Below are positions 32,084 through 39,720 of a DNA stretch of 64,000 nucleotides, in pieces. The position numbers and the translations under genes are program-made. The notes under the pieces were generated by a model. It was not told where the DNA came from. It did not search any database and saw only the letters and a list, made by a program, of their open reading frames with translations. The DNA lies in the NCBI RefSeq assembly GCF_029870285.1, contig NZ_JACSYA010000001.1:252441-316440 (forward strand), in the 5' to 3' direction. The stretch is from Delftia sp. PS-11 (lineage in GTDB: Bacteria; Pseudomonadota; Gammaproteobacteria; Burkholderiales; Burkholderiaceae_C). Each line of letters opens with the position of its first letter. Position 1 is the stretch's first letter.

Positions 32084-33502
32084 TCACAGGCCAACACTCT
32101 TTTTGATCAGCGTGAACACGTCGGTGTTATCGATAACGCCCGAGAACCGGTCGGCCCCCATGCCCTGCGCCCCCAGGAACACATCGCCGCCGCCATGGGT
32201 TTCAGAGGCCAGTGGCACCACGGCCTCCTGCAGGTAGTCCGGGCTTTCCAGCGCCGCTGTATCAATCGGGCCACGTGTGGCCAGGCGCCTGGGCCCATTG
32301 CCAAAGCCCAGGATGGTGTAGGGGTTGCCGTCCACATCGGTGGACGCCTTGCCATCCACATAGTTTTTGACCAGCCCCAGCACGCCGGGCTTGCCGGCCT
32401 CGGTCTTGCCGGTGCGCGCGGCGTAGCCATTGAGGTGCAGCGTGTGGTCGTGGTCGGCCGTGACAACGATCAGCGTGTTGCGCAGGCCCGGATCGATCCG
32501 GTTCATTTTGTCCAGGGCCAGCTTGACCGCATCGTCAAAGGCCACCGTATCCTGCAGCGCGCGGCGCGCATTGGTGGCGTGCAGCGCATGGTCAATGCGC
32601 CCGCCTTCGACCATCAGGAAAAAGCCCTTCTTCCTGGCGGACAGCACATCGATGGCCTTGCCGGTCATCTCGGCCAGGCTCGGCTCCTTGGACGCATCGC
32701 GGTCCAGGTCGTAGGCCATGTGGTCCTTGGTGAACAGGCCGGCGATTCTGCTGCCATCCACGGGCAGCTTGTCAAATTCGCTCTTGTTCGCGGCAAAGCT
32801 GTATTTCTGCGCCTTGAGTTCGTCGATCAGGTTGCGTCCGTCGTTGCGGCGGCCGCCATCAGCCTTGGGCGTGAAGTAGAGTGAACCGCCGCCCAGAACC
32901 ACGTCTACGCCATCGCCCAGCCTGGCGTTGTAGCCTGTGCCGCCGGGCACCAGCGCAGCGGCAATAGTGTTCTCGGCATCGCGGTGGCAGACATGCGCGT
33001 AGGTGGCCGCCGGCGTGGCATGCGTGATGCGTGCCGTGGAGACCACGCCCGTGCCATAGCCCGCAGCTTTCATCTGCTCGAGCAGCGTGGGCACGGCCTG
33101 GCCATTGCCGCTGGGGCAGGTGCTGTCGTAGCTGCTGTGGTAAGCATTGCCGCTGGCGTCGGTGGCGCGGGTTTCCGGGGTCATGGAGATGACCTCGTTG
33201 TTCATCTTCACGCCGGTCATATACGCCGCCATGGAGGGCGCGCTGTCCGTGACCTGGGCATCGTTGGAGAAGGTATGGACAAAGGCTGTCTCGGGCAGCT
33301 TGTCCATGGTCAGTTCCCCGTCCTCTCCCACGCTGTAGATGCGCGCTGCCGTCATGGTGGTGATGCCCATGCCATCGCCCAGGAAAAACAGCACATTCCT
33401 GGAGGGGCCTGCAGCGGTCGTGGACGAACTGCCTCCACCGACGCAGGCACTCAGCAGCAGCGATGCGCCAGCCAGCGCACTGCACAACATCTTCATTTTC
33501 AT
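32084..33502 (-). CDS. Alkaline phosphatase lipoprotein (PhoA family), copy 1
   Basis: 472 aa from the ATG at 33502, preceded by GGAGGG; a TTG six bases upstream is less likely. The N-terminus is a lipoprotein signal with L-L-S-A-C and lipidated Cys20, then a Gly/Ser linker, so this paralogue should be membrane-anchored while the downstream one is soluble. Catalytic Ser87 (T-D-S-A-P-S), F-F-L-G-D-G-M-G, V-E-G-G-R-I-D-H and T-A-D-H-D-H are all intact. First gene of the operon, directly behind a Pho box. Confidence 0.94.
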   Translation of the reverse strand: MKMKMLCSALAGASLLLSACVGGGSSSTTAAGPSRNVLFFLGDGMGITTMTAARIYSVGEDGELTMDKLPETAFVHTFSNDAQVTDSAPSMAAYMTGVKMNNEVISMTPETRATDASGNAYHSSYDSTCPSGNGQAVPTLLEQMKAAGYGTGVVSTARITHATPAATYAHVCHRDAENTIAAALVPGGTGYNARLGDGVDVVLGGGSLYFTPKADGGRRNDGRNLIDELKAQKYSFAANKSEFDKLPVDGSRIAGLFTKDHMAYDLDRDASKEPSLAEMTGKAIDVLSARKKGFFLMVEGGRIDHALHATNARRALQDTVAFDDAVKLALDKMNRIDPGLRNTLIVVTADHDHTLHLNGYAARTGKTEAGKPGVLGLVKNYVDGKASTDVDGNPYTILGFGNGPRRLATRGPIDTAALESPDYLQEAVVPLASETHGGGDVFLGAQGMGADRFSGVIDNTDVFTLIKKSVGL

Positions 33503-33573
33503 GCGCAATCCCTCCGGAGAATCAGAAGGCTTCGCGGCCTGGCCGCGCGCGCCTCCCGTTGATTGATCGGTTC

Positions 33574-33618
33574 AATGTAGGAAAAGGCAGTGACAGGACT
33601 GTGACGGCCCCGTGACAG
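33574..33618 (-). promoter_or_regulatory. Pho box (three 11-bp-spaced repeats) and -10 of the phosphatase operon
   Basis: On the plus strand GTGACAG (33590-33596), GTGACGG (33601-33607) and GTGACAG (33612-33618) recur every 11 bp with 4-nt spacers. Read on the minus strand these are CTGTCAC, CCGTCAC and CTGTCAC, the PhoB repeat unit. A TACATT -10-like hexamer lies 10 nt downstream (33574-33579), the spacing expected when PhoB replaces the -35. It should make the operon phosphate-starvation inducible. Confidence 0.8.
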
Positions 33619-33689
33619 CCTGCGCTGGCTGACTGGCGTATCGTGGCGTGGCATGCATGCACGGAGACAGCAACGCCACAAGGAGCCCC

Positions 33690-34778
33690 ATGGACCAGAC
33701 AGCCCCCGCCCCCACCTTGCCGGAAACACCCCTCAGGCCGGTGCTCGATTACCCGTTCGAGACGCCCCCGCAGCGCGGACAGACTCTGGAGGTTGCGCCA
33801 GGCGTGCTATGGATACGCATGCCGCTGCCGTATGCGCTGGATCACATCAATCTCTGGGCTATCGATGATGGCCAGGGATGGGCCATCGTCGATACGGGCG
33901 CGCGTACGGACGAGGGCGTCGCCACCTGGCGCGCGCTGTTTTCGCAATCGACGGACGGACGTTCCCTGACGCGTGTCTTTGTCACCCACATGCACCCCGA
34001 CCATGTGGGACTGGCCGGCTGGCTGACGCGAAAGTTCGATGTGGCGCTGTGGATGACACGGCTCGAATACCTGAGCTGCCGCGTCGTGGTTTCGGACTGC
34101 AGCCGCGAGGCGCCCCCCGATGCCATCGGCTTCTACCGCCGCGCAGGCTGGAGCGACGGAGCACTGCAGGCCTATCGGGCGCGCTTTGGCAACTTCGGCA
34201 AGCACATCCATGCCCTGCCGGACAGCTACCGGCGCCTGCGCGATGGCGAGCAGTTGCACATCGGCCGGCACCTGTGGCGCGTGGTCGTGGGCAGCGGCCA
34301 CTCGCCCGAGCATGCCAGCCTTTACTGTCCCGATCTCAAGCTGCTGATTTCCGGCGATCAGGTGCTGCCGCGCATTTCCTCGAACGTCTCGGTCCACCCC
34401 ATGGAGCCCGATGCCGACCCCATGGCCGACTGGCTGGCGTCGCTGGACAAGGTACGGCGCGAGGTACCCGACGATGTGCTGGTGCTGCCCGCGCACGGCG
34501 AGTGCTTCAGGGGGCTGCATGCACGCATCGATGCTCTGGCATCCGGGCAGCAGCGGGCCAACGAACGGCTGCTGGCTGCGCTGGTCGAGCCCCGCCGTGC
34601 CGTCGATGTCTTCGGCGCCCTGTTCTCGCGCCCGATCAGCGAGTCCAGCCCCGCCCTGCTGGGAATGGCCACGGGCGAAAGCCTGGCCTGCCTGAACCAT
34701 CTGATGCACGCGGGCCTGGTGGAGCGCAGCATCGATGCCGAGGGCATTGCCTGGTACCGCGCCGTGGCGGGCGCCTGA
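33690..34778 (+). CDS. MBL-fold metallohydrolase
   Basis: 362 aa from the ATG at 33690 behind AGGAG. Metallo-beta-lactamase fold with the dinuclear zinc motif T-H100-M-H-P-D-H105-V-G, a later G-S-G-H-S-P-E-H and G-D-Q-V-L-P, and a terminal helical domain as in glyoxalase-II-like or lactonase-like enzymes. No signal peptide. It diverges from the phosphatase operon across the same 187-nt gap, so PhoB might affect both, but no repeat is oriented or spaced for this gene. Substrate unknown. Confidence 0.9.
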   Translation: MDQTAPAPTLPETPLRPVLDYPFETPPQRGQTLEVAPGVLWIRMPLPYALDHINLWAIDDGQGWAIVDTGARTDEGVATWRALFSQSTDGRSLTRVFVTHMHPDHVGLAGWLTRKFDVALWMTRLEYLSCRVVVSDCSREAPPDAIGFYRRAGWSDGALQAYRARFGNFGKHIHALPDSYRRLRDGEQLHIGRHLWRVVVGSGHSPEHASLYCPDLKLLISGDQVLPRISSNVSVHPMEPDADPMADWLASLDKVRREVPDDVLVLPAHGECFRGLHARIDALASGQQRANERLLAALVEPRRAVDVFGALFSRPISESSPALLGMATGESLACLNHLMHAGLVERSIDAEGIAWYRAVAGA

Positions 34779-34796
34779 GCCGCAGCCCGGTCGGCC

Positions 34797-35678
34797 TCAG
34801 GCAGCCGGGCGCAGCGGATAGCGGTGCGCCAGCGCCTCCTGCAGGCCAAACTCCGCCACGAGCGCCTGCAGGCGCTCGGCTGCGCTGCGCTTGCGCTGCC
34901 CTATATGGCGCGCAACGATCAGCTCATTCTTCATGCTGTGCTCCCAGCCGACCAGTTCCGTCACCGTGACCTGATAGCCGCTGGCCTCCAGGTACAGGCA
35001 GCGCAGCACATTGGTCAGCTGGCTACCCATCTCCCGCGTGTGGATAGGATGGCGCCACAGTTCGGCCAGCGGCGTGCGCGCCAGATTCAGCGCCTTGTTC
35101 TGGCGCAGGCAGGCCGCCACCTCGGCCTGGCAGCACGGCACCAGCACCATGGCGCGCGCCTTTTTCTCCAAACCAAAGGCTATTGCATCATCGGTGGCCG
35201 TATCGCAGGCATGCAGTGCCGTGACTACATCGAACTGCGCAGGCATGGCATCGGCACGCGTTGACTCAGCCACCGACATGTTGAGGAAAGACATGCGCCC
35301 GAACCCCAGATCGGCCGCGAGCTTGCGCGACGCTTCGACCAGCGGTGCGCGCGTCTCGATGCCGTAGATCCAGCCCTGGTCCAGCGCCTTGAAATACAGG
35401 TCGTAAAGAATGAAGCCTAGGTAGGACTTGCCCGCGCCATGGTCGGCCAGCGTGACCTCGCGGCCATCGGCCGACAACTCCTGCAGGATGGGGGCGATGA
35501 ACTGGTACAGGTGGTAGACCTGCTTGAGCTTGCGGCGCGAATCCTGGTTGATCCTGCCCTCGCGCGTCAGGATGTGAAGGGCCTTGAGCAGTTCCAGTGA
35601 CTGGCCGGGCTTGAGCTCCAGCTGCTGGGCCACGTCCTGCTCGGGGCGAGCCTGGGTCTTGGCGGCGCGGCCCTTCAT
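34797..35678 (-). CDS. Class I SAM-dependent methyltransferase (GSTCD-like, Methyltransf_32)
   Basis: 293 aa from the ATG at 35678, which overlaps the stop of the upstream gene (ATGA); the longer open frame would run over that gene. The SAM site is D-H-G-A-G-K-S-Y-L-G near residue 80. H-A-C-D-T-A-T-D and the P-C-C-Q-x-E motif match Methyltransf_32 proteins, many suspected to act on RNA or protein. The substrate is unknown. Convergent with the MBL gene (18-nt gap). Confidence 0.82.
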   Translation of the reverse strand: MKGRAAKTQARPEQDVAQQLELKPGQSLELLKALHILTREGRINQDSRRKLKQVYHLYQFIAPILQELSADGREVTLADHGAGKSYLGFILYDLYFKALDQGWIYGIETRAPLVEASRKLAADLGFGRMSFLNMSVAESTRADAMPAQFDVVTALHACDTATDDAIAFGLEKKARAMVLVPCCQAEVAACLRQNKALNLARTPLAELWRHPIHTREMGSQLTNVLRCLYLEASGYQVTVTELVGWEHSMKNELIVARHIGQRKRSAAERLQALVAEFGLQEALAHRYPLRPAA

Positions 35679-36295
35679 TCGGCTTTGCCCTGATTGCCGG
35701 CATGCGCCACGGGGCAGCGCGGTCCCACGCCCAGGTCCAGCCAGCCTTCGATGCCGATCTTCTCCAGCGTTTCCATGTTGCGCTCGTAGATGGACTCGGC
35801 CTCGGGAAAGACTTCCACGGCCTTGTCGATGCTGTCCTCTCGCAGCAGGTGCAGCGTAGGATAGGGCGAGCGGTTCGTGCAATTGGTCACGTCATCGGCC
35901 TCGGTACCCTCGAACTGGAACTGCGGGTGGAACGACGCCACCTGCAGGATGCCGCCCAGGTCCAGCTCATCGATCATGGCATCAGCAATTTCCAGGAAGT
36001 CGTTGAAGTCCAGAAAGTCCTGCAGCGCATGCGGCAGGATCAACAGCGTGGTATCGCGCTTGTCGGGCGAGGCTTCGGCCAGCGCCTCCAGTTCACGGTG
36101 CAGGTCGGCTGCCACGCCTTCGGCATCCGTGGCCTGGCTGACGGTGTAATGGATCTGGCCCTTGACATGCACGCCCTTGGCGAAGGGGCACAGGTTCAGG
36201 CCGATCACAGCCTTCTCCAGCCAGTGCACCGTGTCCTCGATCACGGTAACAGGCGGAAATTCTGCTGCGCGAATCTCGTGGCGGGTATCGGTCAT
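35675..36295 (-). CDS. DUF1415 family protein
   Basis: 206 aa from the ATG at 36295. The segment W-L-E-K-A-V-I-G-L-N-L-C-P-F-A and the later S-F-H-P-x-F-Q-F and T-N-R-S-P-Y-P-T-L-H-L-L-R motifs are hallmarks of DUF1415, a widespread soluble family without known function. Conserved Cys, His and Asp residues hint at metal or redox chemistry. It is translationally coupled to the methyltransferase gene downstream. Confidence 0.85.
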   Translation of the reverse strand: MTDTRHEIRAAEFPPVTVIEDTVHWLEKAVIGLNLCPFAKGVHVKGQIHYTVSQATDAEGVAADLHRELEALAEASPDKRDTTLLILPHALQDFLDFNDFLEIADAMIDELDLGGILQVASFHPQFQFEGTEADDVTNCTNRSPYPTLHLLREDSIDKAVEVFPEAESIYERNMETLEKIGIEGWLDLGVGPRCPVAHAGNQGKAE

Positions 36296-36308
36296 GGCTG
36301 TGCCTTTA

Positions 36309-36338
36309 CAAAAATGCAAACGGGGGCAGCGCGCCCCC
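36309..36338 (-). terminator. Possible terminator after aroB
   Basis: Stem GGGGGC (36322-36327), loop AGCGC, stem GCCCCC (36333-36338). On the minus strand a T-rich tract follows several bases later. It lies about 105 nt past the aroB stop and 27 nt before the DUF1415 start, so it could equally be a leader structure. Confidence 0.4.
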
Positions 36339-36444
36339 AGACAGCGCGACACTGTCCGGGAACCTTCCCTGCCCAGGCACGCAGGGTCCGCATTCTAGCT
36401 GTGCCGCCCGTACGATGCCGATGCTCGGATTTCTACGCCCGGCC

Positions 36445-37563
36445 TCAGGCGCAACAGGCGTCGATGACCTCTCGCACCAGTGCGTCGGGAGCGGCACGCA
36501 TGATGGCCTTTCCAGGTCCATCAATCAGAACGAAGCGGATCTCGCCCGCTTCCGATTTTTTGTCCACGCGCATCAGCTCCAGATAGCGGCCTGCATTGTC
36601 ATGCGCATCCAGCACTGCGCCACGCACTGGCAGGCCGGCGCGCTCGATCAGCAGGCGCAGGCGCCGCACAAAATCCACATCCACCAGACCCAGCCGCTGC
36701 GACAGCTCAGCCGCCATCACCATGCCGGCGCCCACGCCTTCGCCGTGCAGCCAGTTGCCATACCCCATGCCTGCCTCGATGGCATGGCCGAAAGTATGGC
36801 CGAAATTGAGAATGGCGCGCAGGCCGGACTCTTTCTCGTCCTGGCCCACGACCCAGGCCTTGATCTCCACGCTGCGCCGGATCGCATGGGCCAGGGCTGC
36901 ACGGTCACGGGCACGCAGCGCATCGATGCTCTCTTCCAGCCAGGCCAGAAAATCCATGTCGGCGATCGGCCCGTACTTGATGACTTCGGCCAGGCCTGCG
37001 CTCAGCTCGCGCTCCGGCAGCGTGTCCAGCGAGGCCAGGTCGCAGACCACCAGCTGCGGCTGGTAGAAAGCGCCAATCATGTTCTTGCCCAGCGGGTGGT
37101 TGATGGCCGTCTTGCCGCCCACCGAGGAATCCACCTGGGACAGCAGGGTCGTGGGCACCTGCACAAAAGGCACGCCCCGCATGTAGCTGGCGGCGGCAAA
37201 GCCCGTCATATCGCCAATGACGCCGCCACCCAGCGCAAACAACACGGTCTTGCGGTCGCAGCCGCCGGACAGCAGGTCATCGAAGATCAGGTTCAGCGTC
37301 TGCCAGTCCTTGTGGGCTTCTCCATCGGGCAGGACCACGGTGCGCACGCTCTTGTAGCGCGCGGCAAGCGCCTGGCGCAGCGCAGGCTCGTAGAGCGGCG
37401 CCACGGTCTCGTTGCTGACAATGACGGCCTGGGCTGCAGATGGCAGCGCCGCATAAGTGGCCGCATGGCCCAGCAGATCGGTGCCGATGGCAATCGGATA
37501 AGAGCGTTCGCCCAGATCGATGGTGACGGTCTGGACGGCGGACAGGGGACTGGCAGTGGACAA
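36445..37563 (-). CDS. aroB: 3-Dehydroquinate synthase AroB
   Basis: 372 aa. Converts DAHP to 3-dehydroquinate, the second step of the shikimate pathway, using NAD and zinc. Visible motifs: L-P-D-G-E-x-[32 protein letters not shown] and the zinc ligands in N-F-G-H-T-F-G-H-A. Length normal. It follows aroK after 126 nt, a gap that contains an intrinsic terminator. Confidence 0.97.
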   Translation of the reverse strand: MSTASPLSAVQTVTIDLGERSYPIAIGTDLLGHAATYAALPSAAQAVIVSNETVAPLYEPALRQALAARYKSVRTVVLPDGEAHKDWQTLNLIFDDLLSGGCDRKTVLFALGGGVIGDMTGFAAASYMRGVPFVQVPTTLLSQVDSSVGGKTAINHPLGKNMIGAFYQPQLVVCDLASLDTLPERELSAGLAEVIKYGPIADMDFLAWLEESIDALRARDRAALAHAIRRSVEIKAWVVGQDEKESGLRAILNFGHTFGHAIEAGMGYGNWLHGEGVGAGMVMAAELSQRLGLVDVDFVRRLRLLIERAGLPVRGAVLDAHDNAGRYLELMRVDKKSEAGEIRFVLIDGPGKAIMRAAPDALVREVIDACCA

Positions 37564-37639
37564 GGTGGTGGCGCTCCGGCGCAGGATGGATGGAACAACG
37601 GCGGCGGCACGGGCATGTGCGGCGCACTGTGGATCTTAA

Positions 37640-37670
37640 GGAAAAAGGCCCTGGCAGGTGCCGGGGCCTT
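37640..37670 (-). terminator. Intrinsic terminator between aroK and aroB
   Basis: On the minus strand a 12-bp stem (37645-37656 pairing with 37659-37670, one G-U pair) is followed directly by TTTTT and CC. It begins 20 nt after the aroK stop codon. This is a strong Rho-independent signal. Confidence 0.8.
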
Positions 37671-37689
37671 GGTCTTTCATGGCCTGGCC

Positions 37690-38220
37690 TCAGGCGGGCT
37701 CGGCCTGCATGCGTATGCGCTGCACGGCCTGTGCCACGGTCAGCCCGGTCGTCTGTATCACATGGTGAGCCGCCTGCAGATAGAACGGCTCGCGCTGCTG
37801 GAGCAAATCGCGCAGGCGCTGCGCCGGATCGCCCACCTGCAGCAAAGGGCGGGTCAGATCATTGCGCAGCCGCACCGCAATATCTTCGGGGGCGCACTTG
37901 AGGTAGTACACCTGGACCCGCTCATGCAGATGGCGCCGGTTTTCCTCGCGCAGCACCACACCGCCGCCCGTCGATAGCAGCAGGCCCGTGCGGACCTGGG
38001 TCAGTTCATCGATGACCTGCGCCTCCACATCGCGGAATGCCTGCTCGCCCTCGCGCTCGAAATACTCCCGGATGCTGCAGCCCAGGCGCTGCTCTATCAC
38101 CAGGTCGGAATCGACAAAAGGCAAAGACCACAGGCGCGCCAACTGGCGGCCTATGGTCGATTTTCCGCAGCCGGGAAGGCCGATCAGGGCAATCCTGGAT
38201 GCCAACTCTGAAACGTGCAT
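37690..38220 (-). CDS. aroK: Shikimate kinase AroK
   Basis: 176 aa. Phosphorylates shikimate with ATP. The Walker A motif G-L-P-G-C-G-K-S-T is at 14-22, followed by the shikimate-binding D-S-D and the S-T-G-G-G-V-V motif, and a lid Arg region (L-R-N-D-L-T-R-P-L). Located between the pil operon and aroB, the usual order in beta- and gammaproteobacteria. Confidence 0.96.
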   Translation of the reverse strand: MHVSELASRIALIGLPGCGKSTIGRQLARLWSLPFVDSDLVIEQRLGCSIREYFEREGEQAFRDVEAQVIDELTQVRTGLLLSTGGGVVLREENRRHLHERVQVYYLKCAPEDIAVRLRNDLTRPLLQVGDPAQRLRDLLQQREPFYLQAAHHVIQTTGLTVAQAVQRIRMQAEPA

Positions 38221-38239
38221 GTGCAGTCACCGCATGGAC

Positions 38240-38261
38240 CATGGAGGGGTAGCCCTCCATG
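38240..38261 (-). other. Stem-loop between pil-linked lipoprotein gene and aroK
   Basis: Perfect inverted repeat CATGGAGGG / CCCTCCATG with a GTAG loop, 30 nt after the lipoprotein stop and 20 nt before the aroK start. No T-run follows, so read-through or processing is as likely as termination. Confidence 0.45.
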
Positions 38262-38290
38262 ATCTCATGCCTTGCCTTCTCCCGCAGGCT

Positions 38291-39706
38291 TTACGGCGCT
38301 ACGGTGAAGGTCACGTTCTTGGTGACCACATTGTTGTCGGCATCCGTCACACGCACAATCATGTTGAACGCTCCGGTCGTTGCAGGAGCAGTGCCAGACA
38401 GGATACCTGCACTGGACAGTTGGAGGCTACTGGGAATGCCACCTGGGGAAGACCAAGTGTAGGGAGCCTTGCCACCCGTTGCTGTGAACGCGTATGCCAC
38501 GGACTGACTGGCTCTACCAGTAACGGAAGGCGCCGTGAAGTCCAAAACAGCAGAAGCTGCGATATTGACGGCCACATTACTTGTCACGGCCGAACCCTGG
38601 TTATCGGTCACACGAGCCACCATGTTGAAGCTGCCGGCCACAGTCGGAGTGCCCGACAGCACACCATCGCTGCTGAGCTGCAGTCCGTCAGGCAAGCCAC
38701 TCACCACCGACCAGCGGTACGGAGGCAGACCGCCCGAGGCGACCAGTGCCGATGCCAGCGACTGGTTCTTCACACCGGCAATGGTCTGCCCCGTAAACGC
38801 CAGTGCAGTACTTGCCACCTGGTCATACACGCCCACGGCGCTCAGCGAGCGGATAGGGTCCTGCACCCCATTGCTGACATTGTTGTCGCTGCGGTCCGCA
38901 ATGGTTTCCAGCAGGATAACGCCAGAGCTGGGGCCGCTGGACAGCGAGAACTGCGCAACGCCATTGAGCGATCCTACCTGCAGCGAAGAGCCGGCCTGGG
39001 AGCCCGAGATCAGGCGCGCGCCTTCATAGGCAAAGTTGGGCAGGATACGCACCAGCACATTCGGAACCGTGCTGGTCACGGGCTGATTGCGATCATCAAA
39101 CACACGCGCCTCGATCGCAACGTTATTGCGCAGGCCGGTAATATTGTCACGGGAACCGAGGTAGCCCGGCGTCTGTGTGACGCTGGTGACGCTTGCCGGC
39201 GTATTCTGCACCGCGCCGCCCACCGTGACATTGACACTGGCGCTAAGCACCCGCTTGTCGCGTGGATCCGTCACCGTGCAGGTCACGGTTGCCACACCCG
39301 CCTTGTTGATGGCGTGCAGATGGAAGGAGGCACTGCCGGAATTCGAGCCCAGCACGATGGAGCGGCTGGACATCATCACACCCTGATCGTCCTTTTTATC
39401 GGTGCCATCCAGGTAGTAAAGCACTGCGGAATCCAGGCCCGATGTAACGGCACACTGAAAAATCTCCGTTCCACTGGGGATAGGCATGCCACCCTGACTG
39501 GCATCCACATACAGTGTGGTCGTGTAGGCAGCACCGGCTCCGATGCCAGGGCCCGTATTTGCCAGGTTGACTGGCAGCTGCGTCTTGTCCGCACGCAGTT
39601 GAATGCTATAGGACTGCGTGGTCTGTCCCGGGCTGCCGCCCCCACCACCGCAAGCCGCCAGGCCCAAGGCCACGGCTGCGCCCAGAATCATTTTCTTCAT
39701 ATTCAT
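38291..39706 (-). CDS. Lipoprotein with tandem putative-Ig (He_PIG) domains at the end of the pil operon
   Basis: 471 aa. A lipoprotein signal (L-A-A-C, Cys19) is followed by a Gly stretch and several Ig-like beta domains. The last two are clear repeats of the He_PIG type, each with G-G-x-x-P-Y-x-W-S, L-Q-L-S-S-x-G-x-L-S-G-T and F-N-M-x-V-R-V-T-D. ATG at 39706 follows GAGGG closely; M3 at 39700 is an alternative. It starts 14 nt after pilQ, so it is co-transcribed. Lower G+C than its neighbours. A surface or pilus-linked adhesive or structural role is plausible, not shown. Confidence 0.8.
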   Translation of the reverse strand: MNMKKMILGAAVALGLAACGGGGGSPGQTTQSYSIQLRADKTQLPVNLANTGPGIGAGAAYTTTLYVDASQGGMPIPSGTEIFQCAVTSGLDSAVLYYLDGTDKKDDQGVMMSSRSIVLGSNSGSASFHLHAINKAGVATVTCTVTDPRDKRVLSASVNVTVGGAVQNTPASVTSVTQTPGYLGSRDNITGLRNNVAIEARVFDDRNQPVTSTVPNVLVRILPNFAYEGARLISGSQAGSSLQVGSLNGVAQFSLSSGPSSGVILLETIADRSDNNVSNGVQDPIRSLSAVGVYDQVASTALAFTGQTIAGVKNQSLASALVASGGLPPYRWSVVSGLPDGLQLSSDGVLSGTPTVAGSFNMVARVTDNQGSAVTSNVAVNIAASAVLDFTAPSVTGRASQSVAYAFTATGGKAPYTWSSPGGIPSSLQLSSAGILSGTAPATTGAFNMIVRVTDADNNVVTKNVTFTVAP

Positions 39707-39720
39707 TTACCCTCTAATAA

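Noticed and set aside
33509..33689. Pho box controlling the divergent MBL hydrolase gene
   Set aside because: The repeats read in the direction of the phosphatase operon and no -10 lies at the proper distance on the other strand.
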